A stretch of DNA of 64,000 nt from Schaalia sp. 19OD2882 (GCF_018986735.1 NZ_CP065521.1:1674001-1738000), one strand, 5' to 3'. Positions 1 to 8,377 are shown, numbered from the stretch's first letter. Numbers and translations are program-made. The notes: a model not told the origin generated them from the letters alone.

Positions 1-1206
1 CCCGTGCACGGGCATGACGTTGACGGGACGCACGATGTTGTAGAAGGTGAGCAGCTCTCCCTGGCAGGCGTGGCCGGAGACATGCACCTTCGCATTGCCG
101 CGGTGGAACACCTTCGCCCCCATGCGCGTGAGGTCGTTGATGACACGGTTGACATCCGTTTCGTTGCCGGGGATCAGCGAGGCCGCGAAGATCACGGTGT
201 CTCCGGCCTCCAGGTGGACGAAGCGGTGGTTGCCCACGCTCAGGCGCGCCATGGCGGCCATGGGCTCTCCCTGCGATCCGGTGACCATCCACAGGCGCTC
301 CTGCGCCGGCAACTCGTTGAGGTCTGCCGGGTCGACCAACAGTCCCTGCGGGACGGTGAGGTAGCCGTGTTCCTGGGCGATGCGCATGTTGCGTTCCATC
401 GAACGGCCCACCAGTGCCACTTTGCGTCCGGCCTTGTGGGCTGCCGTGAGGACCTGTTGGACGCGGTGGACATGACTGGCGAAGGACCCGACGACCACCT
501 GTCCGGTGGCTTCAGCCACCAGGCGGTCCAGGACGGGGCCGATCTCCCGTTCGGAGGGGATGAACCCGGGAATCTCGGAGTTCGTCGAATCGACCATGAA
601 CAGGTCGACCCCTTCCTCTCCGATGCGGGCCAAGGCCTGCAAGTCGGTGGGGCGCCCGTCCATGGGCAGGTGGTCGATCTTGAAGTCCCCGGTGACCAGC
701 ACGGTGCCGGCATCGGTGCGCACGCACACGGCCAAGGCGTCCGGGATGGAGTGGGTGACCGAGACGAACTCGACGTCGAAGGGGCCGATCCTCACCCGGT
801 CACCGCCCTCGACGACGTGCATGTCGGCGTCGGGCAGGCGGTGTTCCTTGAGTTTGGGTTCGGTGAAGGCCAAGGTCAGGGCGGAGCCGTATGTGGGGAT
901 GTCGTCGCGAAGCATCGCCAGGTAGGGCACGGCCCCGATGTGGTCCTCGTGCCCATGGGTCAGGACCAGTCCCACGACGTCGTCCATGCGGTCGCGGATC
1001 CACGAGAAGTCCGGCAGGATCAGGTCGACGCCGGGCTGGTACTCCTCGGGGAAGAGGACGCCGCAGTCGATGATGAGCAATTTGCCCTGGTGCTCCAGGA
1101 CGTTCATGTTGCGTCCGACCTCGCCAAGACCACCCAGGGGGATGACACGCAGGGCGCCCTGGGCCAGCGGTGCAGGCTCGGACAGGTTTTCGTACAGAGG
1201 CTTCAT
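1..1206 (-). CDS. rnj: Ribonuclease J, 5' part (C-terminus outside window)
   Basis: Metallo-beta-lactamase/beta-CASP ribonuclease that processes and degrades RNA in the cytoplasm. The 402 visible codons start with MKPLYENLSE and continue into the family opening PLGGLGEVGRNM. The metal-binding motif THGHEDH lies near residue 85. RNase J is usually about 560 residues, so roughly the last quarter is missing beyond base 1. The ATG at 1206 fits the normal start of the family. In many actinobacteria rnj directly follows dapA; here the fix and cai genes lie between them. The long open frame on the opposite strand is a composition shadow. Confidence 0.95.
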   Translation of the reverse strand, partial: MKPLYENLSEPAPLAQGALRVIPLGGLGEVGRNMNVLEHQGKLLIIDCGVLFPEEYQPGVDLILPDFSWIRDRMDDVVGLVLTHGHEDHIGAVPYLAMLRDDIPTYGSALTLAFTEPKLKEHRLPDADMHVVEGGDRVRIGPFDVEFVSVTHSIPDALAVCVRTDAGTVLVTGDFKIDHLPMDGRPTDLQALARIGEEGVDLFMVDSTNSEIPGFIPSEREIGPVLDRLVAEATGQVVVGSFASHVHRVQQVLTAAHKAGRKVALVGRSMERNMRIAQEHGYLTVPQGLLVDPADLNELPAQERLWMVTGSQGEPMAAMARLSVGNHRFVHLEAGDTVIFAASLIPGNETDVNRVINDLTRMGAKVFHRGNAKVHVSGHACQGELLTFYNIVRPVNVMPVHG

Positions 1207-1240
1207 GGACTCGATCCTACTTGCCCGCCCCTACCCCGTT

Positions 1241-1254
1241 GACGAGGGCGGGGC
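1241..1254 (+). repeat. Dispersed 14-mer GACGAGGGCGGGGC, copy 1
   Basis: Exact copy of a 14-base word that recurs at 17709, 18362 and 31924, and on the opposite strand at 53665. This copy lies in the leader of rnj, about 35 bases before its start codon. Confidence 0.6.
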
Positions 1255-1306
1255 CGCCCCGGCCGGTGTTTGCCGACTCCGGCGGCGCGGCGTGTGCGAG
1301 GGGGGA

Positions 1307-1342
1307 CTTGCGGGCGCGGCCCGGGGAAACCGCGCCCGCAAG
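1307..1342 (-). terminator. Terminator hairpin after fixX
   Basis: A perfect 13-bp inverted repeat, CTTGCGGGCGCGG at 1307-1319 pairing with 1330-1342 around a 10-base loop. It begins 3 bases past the fixX stop codon. There is no long U-tract, as is usual in high-GC actinobacteria. It should end the fixABCX transcript and insulate rnj. Confidence 0.8.
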
Positions 1343-1345
1343 AGT

Positions 1346-1642
1346 TCATCCTTCGCGGAACATGATTCCGAAGCTTCCCCGCGGATAGTGCCACTTGAGC
1401 ACTCCGTCGGGGGCCATGGCCAGGCAGGTTCCGCATTCCAGGCACGCCGCGTACTCGACGGAGACGGTCCCGTCGGCCTCGACCGTGTACACGTGGGCCG
1501 GGCAGATGCGTTCGAGCAGCTTTCCGGCGCCCGTGCGCCGGGCCAGCTCCTGGTCGACTTCGATGTGGGACTCGTCCTCGTCGAGGTTGTACGTGTTGCC
1601 GGCCAGCCTGGCCGGCACCGAGTCGATGACGAATTCAGCCAT
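1346..1642 (-). CDS. fixX: FixX-type ferredoxin-like protein
   Basis: Small iron-sulfur protein, 98 residues against 95 for E. coli FixX, that works with FixC to link the FixAB flavoprotein to quinone. Four cysteines are conserved: one in ICPAHVY and three in CLECGTC. The closing signature YPRGSFG is also present. The ATG at 1642 is preferred over the one at 1651 because the purine-rich GAGAGG sits about 10 bases before it. It is the last gene of fixABCX, 27 bases after fixC, with a strong terminator behind it. Confidence 0.93.
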   Translation of the reverse strand: MAEFVIDSVPARLAGNTYNLDEDESHIEVDQELARRTGAGKLLERICPAHVYTVEADGTVSVEYAACLECGTCLAMAPDGVLKWHYPRGSFGIMFREG

Positions 1643-1669
1643 TGTTCCCATTCCTCTCGACGATGCCGT

Positions 1670-2968
1670 TCACAGGGCCCGTACACCGGCCAGGGCGTCC
1701 CCCATGACCTCGGTGAGTTTCACCCGTGAGGCCTTCAGGGCGTCCAGTCCGACCCGAAGCATGCGACGCCTGGGGGTCAGGTCGTGGTTGAAGACCCCGT
1801 GGAACACGTCTGCGGCCAGTTGCCCGTAGTCGGTGTACATGCGCGGGCGTTCCAGGAAGGCGGGAGTCCTGGAGTAGGTCGCCATGTCCTTGCCGACGAA
1901 ACCCGCGTCGAGCTGCCTGCGGTACTCGTCCATGGCTGCCTGGGTGAAGTCACCGGCGTCAAGGGCTCGCCGGATCGCCTCGGCCGCTGCCAGCGCCGAT
2001 CCTGCCGCCAGGTCCATGCCGCGGATCGTCAGCCCCGTGTTCAGCGTGAATCCGGCAGCGTCACCGATGATGACCAGGCCCGGACGGGTCAGGTCGTGGG
2101 AGGTCATCGCCGGGCCGTCCTCGATGGTGAGGTGGCACCCGTACTCCAGCAGCGTCCCACCTTCGATGAGCGGCACGATGGCCGGGTGGGCCAGCAGGTG
2201 GTCGTGGATGTCCGAGGAGGACAGCCCCGACTTCTCCAAGTCGTCGAGTCGCATGACGACGCCGATGGAGACGGACTCGTCGTTGGTGTAGAGGAATCCG
2301 CCGCCTGCCACACCCTGCGTGCAGTCCCCGACCATCGCGTAGGCGGCGCCCTCGTTGCCGCGCACGTGGAAGCGGTCCTCCAGGACAGTGCGGTCCAAGC
2401 CGATGACGGATTTGACGCCCAGGGCCAGGTGCTTCATGGGCTCCTTGGTGCGGATCCCCGCCTGCCTGGCGATGAAGGAGTTCACCCCGTCGGCGGCCAC
2501 CACCACGTGGCAGCGCAACTCGTCCTCGTGGGCGCGCACGCCGACGACCCGCCCGCCGTCGACGATGAGGCTGTCGACCCGCACGCCGGGCATGACGGTG
2601 ACCCCGGCCTCTTCGCACTGCTCCAGCAGCCACGCGTCGAGTTTGGCGCGCAGGACCGACACCGCATTGACGGGTTCGGCCAGACGCTTGTCCCAGTAGT
2701 CGATGGTGACGTGGGATCCGGGATTGACCAAGCTCACGCAGTTCCGGGTGATCCTGCGCTCGACGGGCGCGACGTCGACGAATCCGGGGAAGACCTGTTC
2801 CATGACTCGGCAGTAGAAGACGCCGCCGGACAGGTTCTTCGATCCCGGCTCCGCGCCGCGTTCGATGAGGAGGACTTCTCGTCCGTGTTGGGCAAGGGTG
2901 TGGGCGCAGACCGCGCCCGCCACCCCTCCCCCGATGACGATGACCTCGAAGTCGACTTCTTGGGACAT
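1670..2968 (-). CDS. fixC: FixC: ETF-quinone oxidoreductase-like flavoprotein
   Basis: FAD-dependent oxidoreductase of 432 residues that exchanges electrons between the FixAB electron-transfer flavoprotein and membrane quinone, together with FixX. The N-terminus (residues 6-37) carries the dinucleotide-binding motif VIVIGGGVAGAV followed by LLIERG. A second FAD signature, PGLVIIGDAAGF, lies near residue 285. The iron-sulfur domain of longer ETF-QO proteins is absent here and is supplied by FixX, the normal FixC/FixX split. It starts 12 bases after fixB. In E. coli these proteins feed electrons to CaiA, which is encoded nearby here too. Confidence 0.93.
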   Translation of the reverse strand: MSQEVDFEVIVIGGGVAGAVCAHTLAQHGREVLLIERGAEPGSKNLSGGVFYCRVMEQVFPGFVDVAPVERRITRNCVSLVNPGSHVTIDYWDKRLAEPVNAVSVLRAKLDAWLLEQCEEAGVTVMPGVRVDSLIVDGGRVVGVRAHEDELRCHVVVAADGVNSFIARQAGIRTKEPMKHLALGVKSVIGLDRTVLEDRFHVRGNEGAAYAMVGDCTQGVAGGGFLYTNDESVSIGVVMRLDDLEKSGLSSSDIHDHLLAHPAIVPLIEGGTLLEYGCHLTIEDGPAMTSHDLTRPGLVIIGDAAGFTLNTGLTIRGMDLAAGSALAAAEAIRRALDAGDFTQAAMDEYRRQLDAGFVGKDMATYSRTPAFLERPRMYTDYGQLAADVFHGVFNHDLTPRRRMLRVGLDALKASRVKLTEVMGDALAGVRAL

Positions 2969-2980
2969 GTCGGGCTCGTT

Positions 2981-3853
2981 TCAGGAAAGGGCCGCCGTGA
3001 TCGCGGGCACGACCTCGTACAGGTCGCCGACGATGCCGTAGTCGGCCATTTGGAAAATCGGGGCGTTCGCGTCCGTGTTGACGGCCACGACCACCTTGGA
3101 GCCGCTCATGCCGGAGGTGTGCTGCACCTGGCCGGAGATGCCCAAGGCGAAGTAGACCTCCGGGGAGACGTGGATGCCGGAGACACCGATGTAGCGGTCC
3201 TTGCTCAGCCACGCGGTGCCCTCGGCCAGCGGACGCGAGCAGGCGATCTCGCCGGAGACCGCGTCAGCGAGGGCGCGGGCAAGTGCCAGGTCCTCCTCGG
3301 CCTTGAATCCACGGCCGCAGGCCACGATGCGGCGCGCGGCGGCCAGGTTTGCGGGGCCGGAGGTTGCCGGCTGGACGCTGGTGATGCGGGCGGCGGCGGG
3401 AGTGGCCTCGTGGGTGTCCACGGGTGCGTCGCCGGAACCAGCGGCTGCGCCTCCTTCGAGGACGAGGACGGCGCGGGGGTAGGAGACCGACTCGATGCTC
3501 AGTCCGCCGTAGCGGGCGACCTGGGCCGAGCCGGCCGCCACCGTGGTGGCGCCGACGAGGACGGGCAGGGCCAGGCGCGCGGCAACCGCGCCGGCGAAGG
3601 AGCGTTCGGCGGGCCTGTTGGGCACGAGGACCAGGTCGACCTCGGCGCCCGCCACCAGGTCGGCGACGGCGACGGCGAGGGCCTCGGCGGGGACGTCCTC
3701 GGCCACGGGCAGGTGGACGACGCGGTCCACGCCGCCCATTGCCGGCGCGGAGGGGGCCACGACGAGGACGGTGGTGGTCCCCTCGATCGCCGCAGCGGTG
3801 TCGACGAGGTGGGCGATGCGCTCGTCAGTGGTGAGGATCCATGTGTTCGTCAT
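2981..3853 (-). CDS. fixB: FixB: electron transfer flavoprotein alpha subunit
   Basis: Large subunit of the Fix electron-transfer flavoprotein, 290 residues. The C-terminal FAD domain is recognisable from the run VACGRGFKAEEDL, the segment YIGVSGIHVSPEVYFALGIS and the FAD-contact stretch VVAVNTDANAPIFQ. It forms a heterodimer with FixA. A purine-rich ribosome site (AGGAAAAAGGAAC) precedes the ATG. The gene follows fixA after 17 bases, so the two subunits are made from one message. Confidence 0.93.
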   Translation of the reverse strand: MTNTWILTTDERIAHLVDTAAAIEGTTTVLVVAPSAPAMGGVDRVVHLPVAEDVPAEALAVAVADLVAGAEVDLVLVPNRPAERSFAGAVAARLALPVLVGATTVAAGSAQVARYGGLSIESVSYPRAVLVLEGGAAAGSGDAPVDTHEATPAAARITSVQPATSGPANLAAARRIVACGRGFKAEEDLALARALADAVSGEIACSRPLAEGTAWLSKDRYIGVSGIHVSPEVYFALGISGQVQHTSGMSGSKVVVAVNTDANAPIFQMADYGIVGDLYEVVPAITAALS

Positions 3854-3870
3854 TGTTCCTTTTTCCTTCC

Positions 3871-4632
3871 TCAGAGCGCGCCGGCGTTGCGCAGGGCTTG
3901 GACGAGCTGGGCGGGAGCGTCGTCCCCGCTGAAGACCTCGTTGCGGCGGGTCTCGGCCACGGGCTTGGCCCGCCCGGTGGTCTCCAGGGTGACCTCTGCC
4001 AGGTCGAGGTCGGCGGCCGGTACCACCTCAAGGGGTTTCTTGCCGGCGGCAAGGATGTCCTTCATGCCGGGGACCTTGACGGGTGCGGCGTCGGTGGCCA
4101 CGGCCACGACGACGGGCCCGGTGATGCTCACGGTGCGGGTGCCGCCGGCGACGCTCTGCGTGATGGACCACTGCCCGTCACCTCCCGTGACTGCGGTGAC
4201 CTCCTGGAAGCAGGGCCATCCGAGGAAACCTGCAAGCAGCGTGGGAACGATCTTCGCGGACTCGTCCACGGAGGAGTCCCCTGCCAGGACCAGGCTGACA
4301 TCTCCTGCCTTGGCCACCAGGCCCGCCAGGGCGCTGGCCACCCGGGTGGCGTTCCACGTGGCGGTCTCGTCCTCGGCGACGACCAGGGCCCGGTCCATGC
4401 CGCGCGAGAGGGCGCCCTTCTTCGCCATGGAGGAGGACACGGCGCAGGAGCCGACCGAGATGCCGACGAGCTCGGTGCCGAGGGAGTCGGCCAGGTCACG
4501 CCCGACCTGGACGGCAACCGGGTCGTACTCGGAGATTGCCGCCTTGGCGCGGGACCAGTCGACGACGCCGGAGGCGTCGACCGAGGCATCCTGCGGATTC
4601 GCGGCGTACTTGTAGGCGACGAGAATACTCAT
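3871..4632 (-). CDS. fixA: FixA: electron transfer flavoprotein beta subunit
   Basis: Small subunit of the Fix electron-transfer flavoprotein, 253 residues (E. coli FixA: 256). The N-terminus MSILVAYKYAANPQD and the segment SEYDPVAVQ match the FixA pattern. The ETF-beta signature region includes VVVAVATDAAPVKVPGMKDI. The ATG at 4632 is chosen over a start 18 bases upstream because AAAGGAAAAA lies directly before it. It is first in fixABCX and is divergent from the TetR gene. The 118-base gap between them holds two palindromes that are likely to control both. Confidence 0.93.
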   Translation of the reverse strand: MSILVAYKYAANPQDASVDASGVVDWSRAKAAISEYDPVAVQVGRDLADSLGTELVGISVGSCAVSSSMAKKGALSRGMDRALVVAEDETATWNATRVASALAGLVAKAGDVSLVLAGDSSVDESAKIVPTLLAGFLGWPCFQEVTAVTGGDGQWSITQSVAGGTRTVSITGPVVVAVATDAAPVKVPGMKDILAAGKKPLEVVPAADLDLAEVTLETTGRAKPVAETRRNEVFSGDDAPAQLVQALRNAGAL

Positions 4633-4671
4633 CGTTTTTCCTTTCTTCACGAGGTGTACTCGGTGGTGTGT

Positions 4672-4701
4672 GGATCGTCGATCCCGTGAGGAGGGTCACG
4701 G
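4672..4701. promoter_or_regulatory. Two adjacent palindromes between fixA and tetR
   Basis: GGATCG-T-CGATCC at 4672-4684 is a perfect 13-base palindrome. It abuts CCGTGA-N6-TCACGG at 4684-4701, also perfect. Both lie in the 118-base divergent gap between fixA and the TetR regulator. A TAGAAT hexamer at 4709-4714 could be the -10 element of tetR. Operator function is inferred from position and symmetry. Confidence 0.55.
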
Positions 4702-4750
4702 CAGTCGTTAGAATCGTCCGAGAGCAGCCCCCGAGGAAGGAGTGCACGCA

Positions 4751-5458
4751 GTGATCCCTTATGTGCTCGTCGGGTCCTCCAGGCCCGGTCGCCCTCGTGA
4801 CCCCCAGTTGGAGGAACGGATCCACCGCACGGCCCTGGACCTGTACGGCGAAGTCGGATGGACCGGTTTCAACCTGACGAAGATCGCGGCAGCCGCAGGG
4901 GTCGGCAAGTCCAGCCTGTACTCGCGCTGGAGTGACCGTGACGAGTTGCTTCGCCAGTCCTTCGCTACTTTGGTCGTGTGTCCCGGACCCGTGGGCGAGT
5001 CCCCCGAGGAGATCCTCGTCAACGAGGCCGAGTTCCGTCTGCGCGAGTACCTGGGACCGAACCGTTCGGCCATGCGCCGCCTCTTCGTCGAGGCCGGCAA
5101 CGCCGAGGACCCGGTGATCTGCCGCATCTACGAGGACGTGTTCGTCAAACCCCTGTCGGCAATCCGCGAGCGCCTGTGGGACTTCAAGGTCAATGGGGAG
5201 TTGCCGCGCAACACGTCGCTGGTGCGTCTGCTGGACGCCATCGAAGGCAGCGTCCTCATGCGCACCTTCTGCCTGCGCGACGACTTCATCGAGTGTTTCC
5301 TGGAGAAGGTCCCCGCCTATGTCGCGGACCTGGTCTCCGACCAGCTTCACCACCATGAGCCCTCCCGGCAGTTGGACTGGTCGGACTCGCCGAAGGACAC
5401 CGCCGAGACCATCCTCAGCATGGCGGCCTCCGCACCCAGTGTCGTCTCCCGCCCGTGA
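4751..5458 (+). CDS. TetR-family transcriptional regulator
   Basis: DNA-binding regulator of 235 residues. The N-terminal helix-turn-helix spans roughly residues 25-70 and reads IHRTALDLYGEVGWTGFN, then KIAAAAGVGKSSLYSRWSDR. The C-terminal ligand-binding region is not recognisable by eye. The GTG at 4751 is preferred over 4742 because AAGGAG at 4737-4742 is then 8 bases upstream. The gene points away from fixA and its last 112 bases run into the 3' end of the convergent hydrolase gene. It is the only regulator in the cai/fix cluster and the obvious candidate to sense its substrate or CoA ester; E. coli uses the unrelated CaiF. Confidence 0.88.
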   Translation: MIPYVLVGSSRPGRPRDPQLEERIHRTALDLYGEVGWTGFNLTKIAAAAGVGKSSLYSRWSDRDELLRQSFATLVVCPGPVGESPEEILVNEAEFRLREYLGPNRSAMRRLFVEAGNAEDPVICRIYEDVFVKPLSAIRERLWDFKVNGELPRNTSLVRLLDAIEGSVLMRTFCLRDDFIECFLEKVPAYVADLVSDQLHHHEPSRQLDWSDSPKDTAETILSMAASAPSVVSRP

Positions 5459-6015
5459 CCGGGAAGGACGACCAGCGCCGGGTCCATCTGGGCAAGACGG
5501 GCACATGAGCACCTCATGTCCCGGTCGTTGCCCAGCACGTACTGGGTGGAGCCGATGGCACCGGCGAAGAGCATGTCGCCGGTGAAGAGGATCCCGCGGG
5601 CCTCGTCGAGCAGGCAGATGCTGCCCGGCGTGTGACCGGGGGTGTGCAGGACCTTGAGGGCGTCTGCGCCCCATCGGATCTCGTCCCCCTCGGCAAGGGG
5701 GCGATCGATGTGGTCGACGGTGTAGTCGATGCCTTCGTCGTCGAAGCCCGAGCGGTGCAGGTCCGCCACCCCGTCGACGTCGTCGACACCGCAGGCCACC
5801 CAGCAGCCGTGGGCCTCGACGACTTCGTTGACGGCGCCGATGTGGTCGCAGTGACAGTGGGTGATGACCACGCCGACGACGTTCTTGCCCTCCAGCCATT
5901 CGAGGACCTCCTCGGCCTGCGCCCCGGGGTCGATGACCAGGGTGCCTTCGTCATTCGTGATCGCGTAGCAGACGGCTTTCCACGAGCCGAGGACTCGACG
6001 TTCGATGGTGTACAT
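5347..6015 (-). CDS. Metallo-beta-lactamase-fold hydrolase
   Basis: Zinc hydrolase of 222 residues in the glyoxalase II-like branch. It has the metal motif THCHCDHIGA near residue 58, then HTPGHTPGS, FTGDMLF and LPGHGRET, so all metal ligands are present. Substrates in this branch are often thioesters, so a CoA-thioesterase or glutathione-thioester role in the carnitine pathway is possible but not shown. ATG 6015 comes 2 bases after the MFS stop codon, implying translational coupling. The 3' end overlaps the convergent tetR gene by 112 bases. Confidence 0.85.
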   Translation of the reverse strand: MYTIERRVLGSWKAVCYAITNDEGTLVIDPGAQAEEVLEWLEGKNVVGVVITHCHCDHIGAVNEVVEAHGCWVACGVDDVDGVADLHRSGFDDEGIDYTVDHIDRPLAEGDEIRWGADALKVLHTPGHTPGSICLLDEARGILFTGDMLFAGAIGSTQYVLGNDRDMRCSCARLAQMDPALVVLPGHGRETTLGAEAAMLRMVSAVSFGESDQSNCREGSWW

Positions 6016-6017
6016 GG

Positions 6018-7358
6018 TCAACGCCCCCTGAAATCTGGAGATCCGGTTTGCGCGAGAGTGTATCCGCGCGTCTCGGGCGCCCAGATGAGTGAGGTGACCA
6101 GGCCCAGGGCGGAGATCCCCGCACCGGCCAGCAGTGTGGTGGAGATTCCGTGTTCGTCGATGAAGCCCGGCAGCACGTAGATGGAGATGACGGTGCCGAT
6201 TCGGCTGAGGGACATGGCAAAGCCCATGGCGGTGGCGCGGATCTCCGTGGGGAAGAGTTCATTGGGGTAGAGCCATTCGAGGTTGCCGGGCCCGCCGGAG
6301 AGGATGGCGTAGGAGATGAAGCAGCCCATGACCAGGCCGATTCCTGCACCCGGCCAGAATCCGATGACTGCCAGTGCCACAGTCATGCCGGCGAAGCACC
6401 AGATGATGAGGGGGCGGCGGCCGATCCTCTCGCACAGGTACATGGCGGGGAAGGTGCCGAGCATGAAGAAGGTGCCGATGACCAGTTCCCCGAGCAGGAC
6501 GTAGCGTCCCTCGCCCAACCCGACGGCGCTGATGATCTGAGGGCCGTAGGTGTACAGGGCGAACATGGGGATGACCTGGCACAGCCAGATGACACCGATG
6601 AAGATGACGCGTTTGAGGTAGACGCCGTGGAGGACCTTCATCACGGAGGTGGTCTGGGCGTCCTCGTCCTGGGGAAGACGGACGTTGGCGCCCAAGGTCT
6701 CACGCACGATCGCCTTGGCCTCCTCGATGCGTCCCTTGGACACCAGCCACCTGGGGGATTCGGGGATGTTCCACCTACCGACCAGGATGAGGATGCACGG
6801 GATGGCCGACGAGGCCAGCATGTAGCGCCACCCGTGGGACACCTCGACCAGGGCGAAGCCGACCAGGGCCGCCACATTGGCGCCCAGGTACCACGCGGCG
6901 GCGATGACACCCATGGCGGCCGCCCTGTGCTTGCGGGGCGAGAATTCGACGATCATCGAGGTGGCGATCGGGTAGTCGGCTCCGACTGCCACTCCGATGA
7001 GGAAGCGCAGGACCACCAGGGGGACGGGGCTGGACACGAGGGCGCACAGGATCGACAGGACGGCAATGACGATGAGGTCGATGACGAACATCTTGCGTCG
7101 CCCGATGAGGTCGGTGACCCAGCCCCCCACGGAGGCGCCGAGGAAGAGCCCGGCCAGGGCCGCCACCCCGAGCAGGCCGCTCCAGTGGGCGTCCAGGACC
7201 AGGTCGGTGCCCACGGCTCCCAGGGCGACGCCGATGATGGACAGGACGTAGCCCTCCAGGAAGGGGCCGCCTGAGGAGAAGACGATGACGCGCCGCAGCA
7301 GCGGCGTCATCTCGAGGTCCTCGAGGTCGATGACGGGCTCGTCGTCCTTCGCGGTCAT
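6018..7358 (-). CDS. MFS transporter, sugar-porter-like
   Basis: Twelve-helix major facilitator carrier of 446 residues in the cytoplasmic membrane. Family signatures are DLIGRRKM after helix 2, PESPRWLVSKGR at the end of the first half and ERIGRRPL in the second half. The start is the ATG at 7358, with CGGAGG immediately upstream. It follows the hydratase gene but is separated from it by two strong hairpins. It may carry carnitine or a related betaine in place of the CaiT antiporter, which is not found here; the substrate cannot be read from the sequence. Confidence 0.88.
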   Translation of the reverse strand: MTAKDDEPVIDLEDLEMTPLLRRVIVFSSGGPFLEGYVLSIIGVALGAVGTDLVLDAHWSGLLGVAALAGLFLGASVGGWVTDLIGRRKMFVIDLIVIAVLSILCALVSSPVPLVVLRFLIGVAVGADYPIATSMIVEFSPRKHRAAAMGVIAAAWYLGANVAALVGFALVEVSHGWRYMLASSAIPCILILVGRWNIPESPRWLVSKGRIEEAKAIVRETLGANVRLPQDEDAQTTSVMKVLHGVYLKRVIFIGVIWLCQVIPMFALYTYGPQIISAVGLGEGRYVLLGELVIGTFFMLGTFPAMYLCERIGRRPLIIWCFAGMTVALAVIGFWPGAGIGLVMGCFISYAILSGGPGNLEWLYPNELFPTEIRATAMGFAMSLSRIGTVISIYVLPGFIDEHGISTTLLAGAGISALGLVTSLIWAPETRGYTLAQTGSPDFRGR

Positions 7359-7399
7359 GTCCCTCCGTTCATGGTGCGTGTCGTGCGGTGGCCAGGGGT

Positions 7400-7466
7400 G
7401 TGGCGCGGGAGAGTGCGAGGAGAGAAGACTCTCCCGCGCCACTGCAGGGCGGGTGTGCTGCCCTGC
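7400..7466 (-). terminator. Two tandem hairpins between hydratase and MFS genes
   Basis: GTGGCGCGGGAGAGT at 7400-7414 pairs perfectly over 15 bp with 7428-7442. A second stem, GCAGGGC at 7444-7450, pairs with 7460-7466. Both lie just past the hydratase stop at 7474 and before the MFS start at 7358. They should terminate or reduce transcription between the catabolic genes and the downstream carrier and hydrolase. Confidence 0.75.
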
Positions 7467-7473
7467 CCGCCGG

Positions 7474-8349
7474 TCAGCGGAACTCGATGATTCCCCAGTT
7501 CAGGTGGGGCTTGGCGCCGGTCTCTTCGGCGTCGACGTCGACGAGGGCGAAGCGCAGTTCGCCTTCACCGACCTTCCACAGCCGGGTCTTCAGGGTCGAG
7601 CCCGGGTGGACGGGTGAGGTGATGCGGGTCTTGAAGCGCAAGATCCGCTCGGGCTCGCCGGGGACGAAGGCGTTGATCGCGTGGCGCATGACGACGCCTG
7701 CGTAGGAGATTGCGTGGAGGATCGGGCGGGGCTCGCCGTTCTCGGCGGCGTAGTCCCAGTCGATGTGCTGGGGGTGGTAGTCGCCGGAAAGGCGGTAGAT
7801 GAGGGCCTGGTTCTCCGGGATGGTCTCCACCACCTCTACGTCGGCAGGGCGCTCGGGCATGTCGACGATGTCCTTGGGGGGCTTGGGGCCTCCCCAGCCG
7901 CCGTCGTAGATGAGGCAGTCCCAGGACTCGTTGGTGAAGAGCAGATTCCCGTCGGAGTCGTAGGTGTCGCCGATGTGCTGGGCCAGCAGGCCACGGCCCT
8001 CTCCGCGGTCGTAGAGGCCTTCGAGACGCACTTTGGTCTCCAGGTGGTCGCTCATCTTGGTGATGGGACGGTGGAAGGTGATGTCGAATCCCCAGTGCAG
8101 GGAACCGGCGTAGTTGTAGCCGTAGTCGATGGTGCGGGTCACCTCGGAGTCGACGATGAGCATGGCTCCGAACATGGGAAGGACCTTGAGCTTGGGGTCC
8201 CTCTCGTCGTGCTCGTTGAGGTATTCGAGGCCGTCCTTGCCGTCGATTCCGGCGCCGCAGCCCAGGGCGAAGAGCTCCAGGTCGCGGAAGGTGTAGTCGC
8301 GGACGAAGGGGCCGAAGGTCTGGCCGACCATCTCGGTGTTGATCGCCAT
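7474..8349 (-). CDS. MaoC-type double hot-dog hydratase/dehydratase
   Basis: Predicted enoyl-CoA hydratase (3-hydroxyacyl-CoA dehydratase) of 291 residues with two hot-dog halves. The N-terminal half (about 1-150) is the FAS1/MaoC_2-like partner. The C-terminal half carries the R-hydratase motif as YRLSGDYHPQH, with Asp190 and His195 in the catalytic positions; the usual Asn of GDxNPxH is His192. It lies directly after caiC. In E. coli the carnitinyl-CoA dehydration step is done by CaiD, a crotonase. No crotonase is present here, so this unrelated fold probably replaces CaiD; that substitution is inferred from context. Confidence 0.87.
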   Translation of the reverse strand: MAINTEMVGQTFGPFVRDYTFRDLELFALGCGAGIDGKDGLEYLNEHDERDPKLKVLPMFGAMLIVDSEVTRTIDYGYNYAGSLHWGFDITFHRPITKMSDHLETKVRLEGLYDRGEGRGLLAQHIGDTYDSDGNLLFTNESWDCLIYDGGWGGPKPPKDIVDMPERPADVEVVETIPENQALIYRLSGDYHPQHIDWDYAAENGEPRPILHAISYAGVVMRHAINAFVPGEPERILRFKTRITSPVHPGSTLKTRLWKVGEGELRFALVDVDAEETGAKPHLNWGIIEFR

Positions 8350-8377
8350 CGTTCACTGTCCTTTCATGGGGTCGGTG

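Noticed and set aside
4..1242. Long plus-strand open frame opposite rnj
   Set aside because: The minus strand encodes RNase J with intact catalytic motifs; the opposite frame is His/Gly/Asp-rich and matches nothing.
1784..4615. 943-codon plus-strand open frame opposite fixC-fixB-fixA
   Set aside because: It spans three well-recognised minus-strand genes and is a product of GC-rich third positions.
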